From Pempheris klunzingeri (lineage: Eukaryota; Chordata; Actinopteri; Acropomatiformes; Pempheridae), in assembly GCF_042242105.1 (NCBI RefSeq), contig NC_092013.1:11587618-11651617 (forward strand): DNA of 64,000 bases. Reading direction: 5' to 3'. Numbering within the stretch: the stretch's first letter is position 1; the number at the start of each line of letters is the position of its first letter. Position numbers and translations under genes: made by a program. Positions 60,959-64,000 of the stretch are shown piece by piece. Under the pieces are notes generated by a model that saw only the letters and a program-made list of their open reading frames with translations, had not been told where the DNA came from and made no database searches.

Positions 60959-62089
60959 CTGAGAGACAGGGATGAAATCAAATTAACAGTGCATAGTTAA
61001 TTACAACAAAGGCTGCGTCATCTACTCACAGGGTGTCAGCTAAATAATGAGAAAATGCACCAAAACTATAACCATCAATAGCTAATTAATAACAACTAAT
61101 AAGCAATTCAAATAAGACATTTACTGAGAAGACTGATCACCACAGAACTACATATGTCTTCACTGCAATGATCTCCAGCATTTAAGACGTTCATGGAAAC
61201 ACACACTTTAAAAAAAAAAAAAAGGTATCCACTGATGTGGGATAACATTAAATCCTTTTAAAATAGTGAAAATGCGCAACATCTTTCTAAGTTCATGCAC
61301 AAATACTTAATTATATGAATTTTTTTTTTTTAATGATACCAGCCCCTGGAGCCTGGGTGTGATTGAAATACTAATAAACAAGCGGTGTGGTGGTTTGACT
61401 GTGATTTCGCTTAAAACTGTCGACATGCAAAACAGGATAAACGCTATGTGTAAAAAACCACTTGATGAATGCGAGACGGTTTCCTCCAGCAGCTTTCCTC
61501 TCCTGGGCTGGGTGGTGCACCATTGATGTTGTGGGCCTGTAATGCCCTTCGAGACATCGTATGTAATATTTGGAGGATTTGACATTAGTCAGGATAAATG
61601 GTGCAGATCATTGGCAACTAACTGAGTTAAAACAAAATACAGTCTAACTGTAATGGTGCATATGTGGACTGATGCTGATTGACATCAGCACTGGGTGCTC
61701 CTATACATGGAGACCATACTTAAAACTCTTAAAAGGCCAAGCATCTGAATAATGTGGTTAATCCATGTAATTGTGTGTCTCGCCAGCACCAGCGCTGTGC
61801 TCCACCATTCTTCTTGCTTTTTGTTTTCCTCTTTGTGCACATCACCCACTACTTTTAAAAACTAAAATCTTCATGAAAACACATCATTAACTTGCAAGTC
61901 GGTGCAACTGGTCTCCGCTCAGTTGCACGCCCAGATCGCGCTGTGTTGTGTTGTGCTATTGACTCTCTGCTCCTGCATGTCTGTCTATTAACGCATGTGA
62001 CGCTGATAATCACAAATCTTACAATGTCCCAACTGTGTGTGTCCGTGTTTAAGAGCCTGCTGTCTGGGTCCCGCTGGCTGGCTCTTTAC

Positions 62090-62960
62090 GCCATGCTAAG
62101 CTAACGTTACCCCACCACCGTCGTGTTCAGCCAGAACAAAGAGCAGCCAGAGAGCCGCTCTCCAGGAACATCCAACAACTTTGTTGCTCTCAGGCAGCCC
62201 AGCCAGCAATAAGTTAGCTACCGCCGCTAACAGCTAGCCACAGCGGCTCTGCTCGGGATTAGCGCTGCCTAGCCGTCCACCGTCTCACCTGATAATGTAC
62301 TTTGTTAAACGCAAATGAGTCGCTGGGCTCCAGGTAGCTAACATTTATGTTATTCGCTGGCTCCGGTGGCTAGCTTTAGCTTCGCGGCTAACGCGGAGGA
62401 CAATCGAAGTTAACCTCACGGTTGTTGTCGATCGCTAACGTTCACTAACTATTAACACTGAGCGGCTAAGCTCGCTAGCCAACTGTGCCGTTCACCGTTC
62501 ACAAACTCCCCGGTGACTTTCCTCACAGAAAGCCGGTTAACGGAGTGTGCACTGGCGCCGGGCCTCGTCTGTGTCCGTATCCACGTTTGTAACATCTGAT
62601 AATGGAAAAGCTGGGTAACGTTACCATCGCCGAGCTGCGTCCGTCCGGTGCACTCGGCGCTGGTTGTTGTCCTCCTCACAGATTGAACAACCCAACTCTC
62701 GATCCGAGCCCAGACCCCGCTGCTCTCATTGGACCGGGACTGAGCGGCAGCCGGGCTCTCATTGGCGGAGAGGCTGAACAACAGGCAGCAGGATGGACCG
62801 TCCGTCCGTCCACCCACCGAGGCCACATGGAACAATAACCGAGCGGAGGCTGCACACCGGCAGAGCGGGACGACTGGCCCCGGGAGTCTGACCCCGGTGT
62901 CCCAGAAAGCCCCGCGTCCGCCATGTGTCAGCTGGTCTGCGGTAATCTGATAAAAAGGCA
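62090..62960 (-). promoter_or_regulatory. CpG-rich usp49 promoter with paired CCAAT boxes
   Basis: A GC-rich region with many CpGs. Two ATTGG boxes (CCAAT on the minus strand) at 62728-62732 and 62761-62765 are exactly 33 bases apart inside a GCTCTCATTGG direct repeat. GCTAAC/GTTAGC motifs cluster at 62090-62480. No TATA box was seen. Long frames on both strands here are CpG-island artefacts. A divergent plus-strand gene is possible, but no coding exon was found in 62.96-64 kb. Confidence 0.6.
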
Positions 62961-63514
62961 TTTGGGAATGTGCTGCTTTAACTTGAGCTCAGTATTAGCT
63001 GGATCTGGTGCTGTCTGCTGTCATGTGGAGGGACTTCTAAATCCATGACTTTGGGCCTTTGTCACGGCAAAATGATTGTGATGCAAGTTAACACACAAAA
63101 ACTGGTGCCTGTTATAGTTTTTATAATACTCATTTTAATACCCCTTTCTGCAGTCATCGTGAGAATGAGACACATTTTTGCAAATCCGTAAATAAACTTT
63201 CAGACCTATTATTTAATGTTTAGACGCATTATGTACGCCGCTGTTTAAAATTCATGTATTCATACCTTTCATCCCTACAAATCCTCTCAGGCTGTGTCAA
63301 ATACACTGCACTCACAATTTGAACAAGTTTTCAGATCCTTTCTTTCCTTTGAAATAGCAATAACACAATGCAAACATCCTCTGTTACACGTAAAAGTACT
63401 AAAAAATAAAAAAGTGTTCATTGTGCAGAATGGCCCTTTTTTTAGTTTTCTATATCACATGAGTGGAACATTATTGCTGATGCATTAAATGAAAGCAGGT
63501 GTATGTGGCCGAGC

Positions 63515-63690
63515 ACAGACGAGGCTTTCTTTTTCATGGAAAACAAGTTAACAGCAGGAGAAGCACTGGTGTAAATAATGTAATGAATATTGGCTGAGTT
63601 CCATTTAGCTGTTGTCACGGTTTACTGGGACAAGGAGACATTATTAGTGTTTCTCTTCTGTAAGAGTAAACATGTCTGCTGTGGTGTTCA
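63515..63690. repeat. interspersed repeat, copy 2 (first copy at 46615-46800)
   Basis: It contains TTCCATTTAGCTG, TTGTCACGGTTTACTGGGAC and AACATGTCTGCT in the same order as copy 1. The rest of 62961-64000 shows no gene or other clear feature. Confidence 0.55.
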
Positions 63691-64000
63691 TGCTTGTCAG
63701 CTTAAAGTGAAAATGGGAAAGTGAAATTCCTTATTCATGTGACCTGTATTTTATCGCTACGAGATCCTCAGGTCTCTGTTCAGATGCACAGTCGTGCTTG
63801 TGCTTGCTTCAATAAGGTTTTTCCCATTCAAAACTTTGTTAACTACTTATTTAATAAGATAAACTAGTAGATAAACAACCTTTAACTTTGTGTAATTTTC
63901 CTCTCAGCTAAAATGTGCCTACATCTATAGAGGTTACAGCCCCACTATGAGGGAATTTGACGAATGTGTGTATGATTATAAAAAGGAACATTGCAGGAGA

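Noticed and set aside
62452-62961. 169-codon minus-strand frame and overlapping plus-strand frames
   Set aside because: They lie inside the CpG-rich usp49 promoter; stops are rare there by composition and no domain is visible.

Overview
The window looks like nuclear DNA from a ray-finned fish, probably a percomorph teleost. The genes are interrupted by many GT-AG introns, the proteins are clearly vertebrate, AATAAA signals follow the genes, and the spaces between genes hold microsatellites, tails of L2-like LINEs and inverted-repeat DNA elements typical of teleosts. Nothing points to a bacterial, viral or plasmid origin.

Layout, left to right. (1) 461-2428, minus: 5' part of a TRIM-like gene (B-box plus coiled coil, no RING), running off the left edge. 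(2) 3972-12023, minus: strip1, complete, 20 coding exons, 815 codons. (3) 15810-26984, minus: ahcyl1 (IRBIT), complete, 17 coding exons, 550 codons; its last coding exon supplies only 7 coding bases. (4) 27.3-30.4 kb: gene-poor spacer with a LINE tail, a pentanucleotide satellite and a near-perfect hairpin. (5) 30.5-35.2 kb, plus: srsf3 with its intronic poison exon. (6) 35.3-40.4 kb: spacer with a LINE fragment and a possible CpG-type promoter. (7) 40.5-45.7 kb, plus: cdkn1a (p21) with two candidate promoters, the proximal one carrying p53-type half-sites and a TATA box. (8) 47.7-53.9 kb, plus: tmcc2, short-isoform type. (9) 54-57 kb: convergent interval with a fold-back element and an unexplained exon-like ORF. 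(10) 57319-60599, minus: usp49, with a 5' UTR exon at 60.9 kb and a CpG promoter at 62.1-62.96 kb. (11) 63-64 kb: nothing coding seen.

The gene order mixes two conserved blocks. ahcyl1-strip1 are neighbours in the same orientation in human 1p13, and srsf3-cdkn1a are neighbours in human 6p21, where usp49 also lies; tmcc2 is on human 1q32. The genes do not form a pathway. Their products act in the STRIPAK phosphatase-kinase complex (strip1), IP3-receptor and ion-transport control (ahcyl1), splicing (srsf3), cell-cycle arrest (cdkn1a), ER membrane (tmcc2) and deubiquitination (usp49).

I found no wholly new multi-gene system. The most rewarding signals are regulatory: the p53-type cluster and start-codon architecture at cdkn1a, the srsf3 poison exon, a microsatellite serving as polypyrimidine tract in ahcyl1, a TCTCGCGAGA palindrome at the strip1 start, GCTAAC/GTTAGC clusters shared by three gene starts, and a possible alternative last exon for tmcc2. 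Exon boundaries were set by eye from splice consensus and reading-frame continuity; the strip1, ahcyl1, srsf3, cdkn1a, tmcc2 and usp49 models all close in frame.
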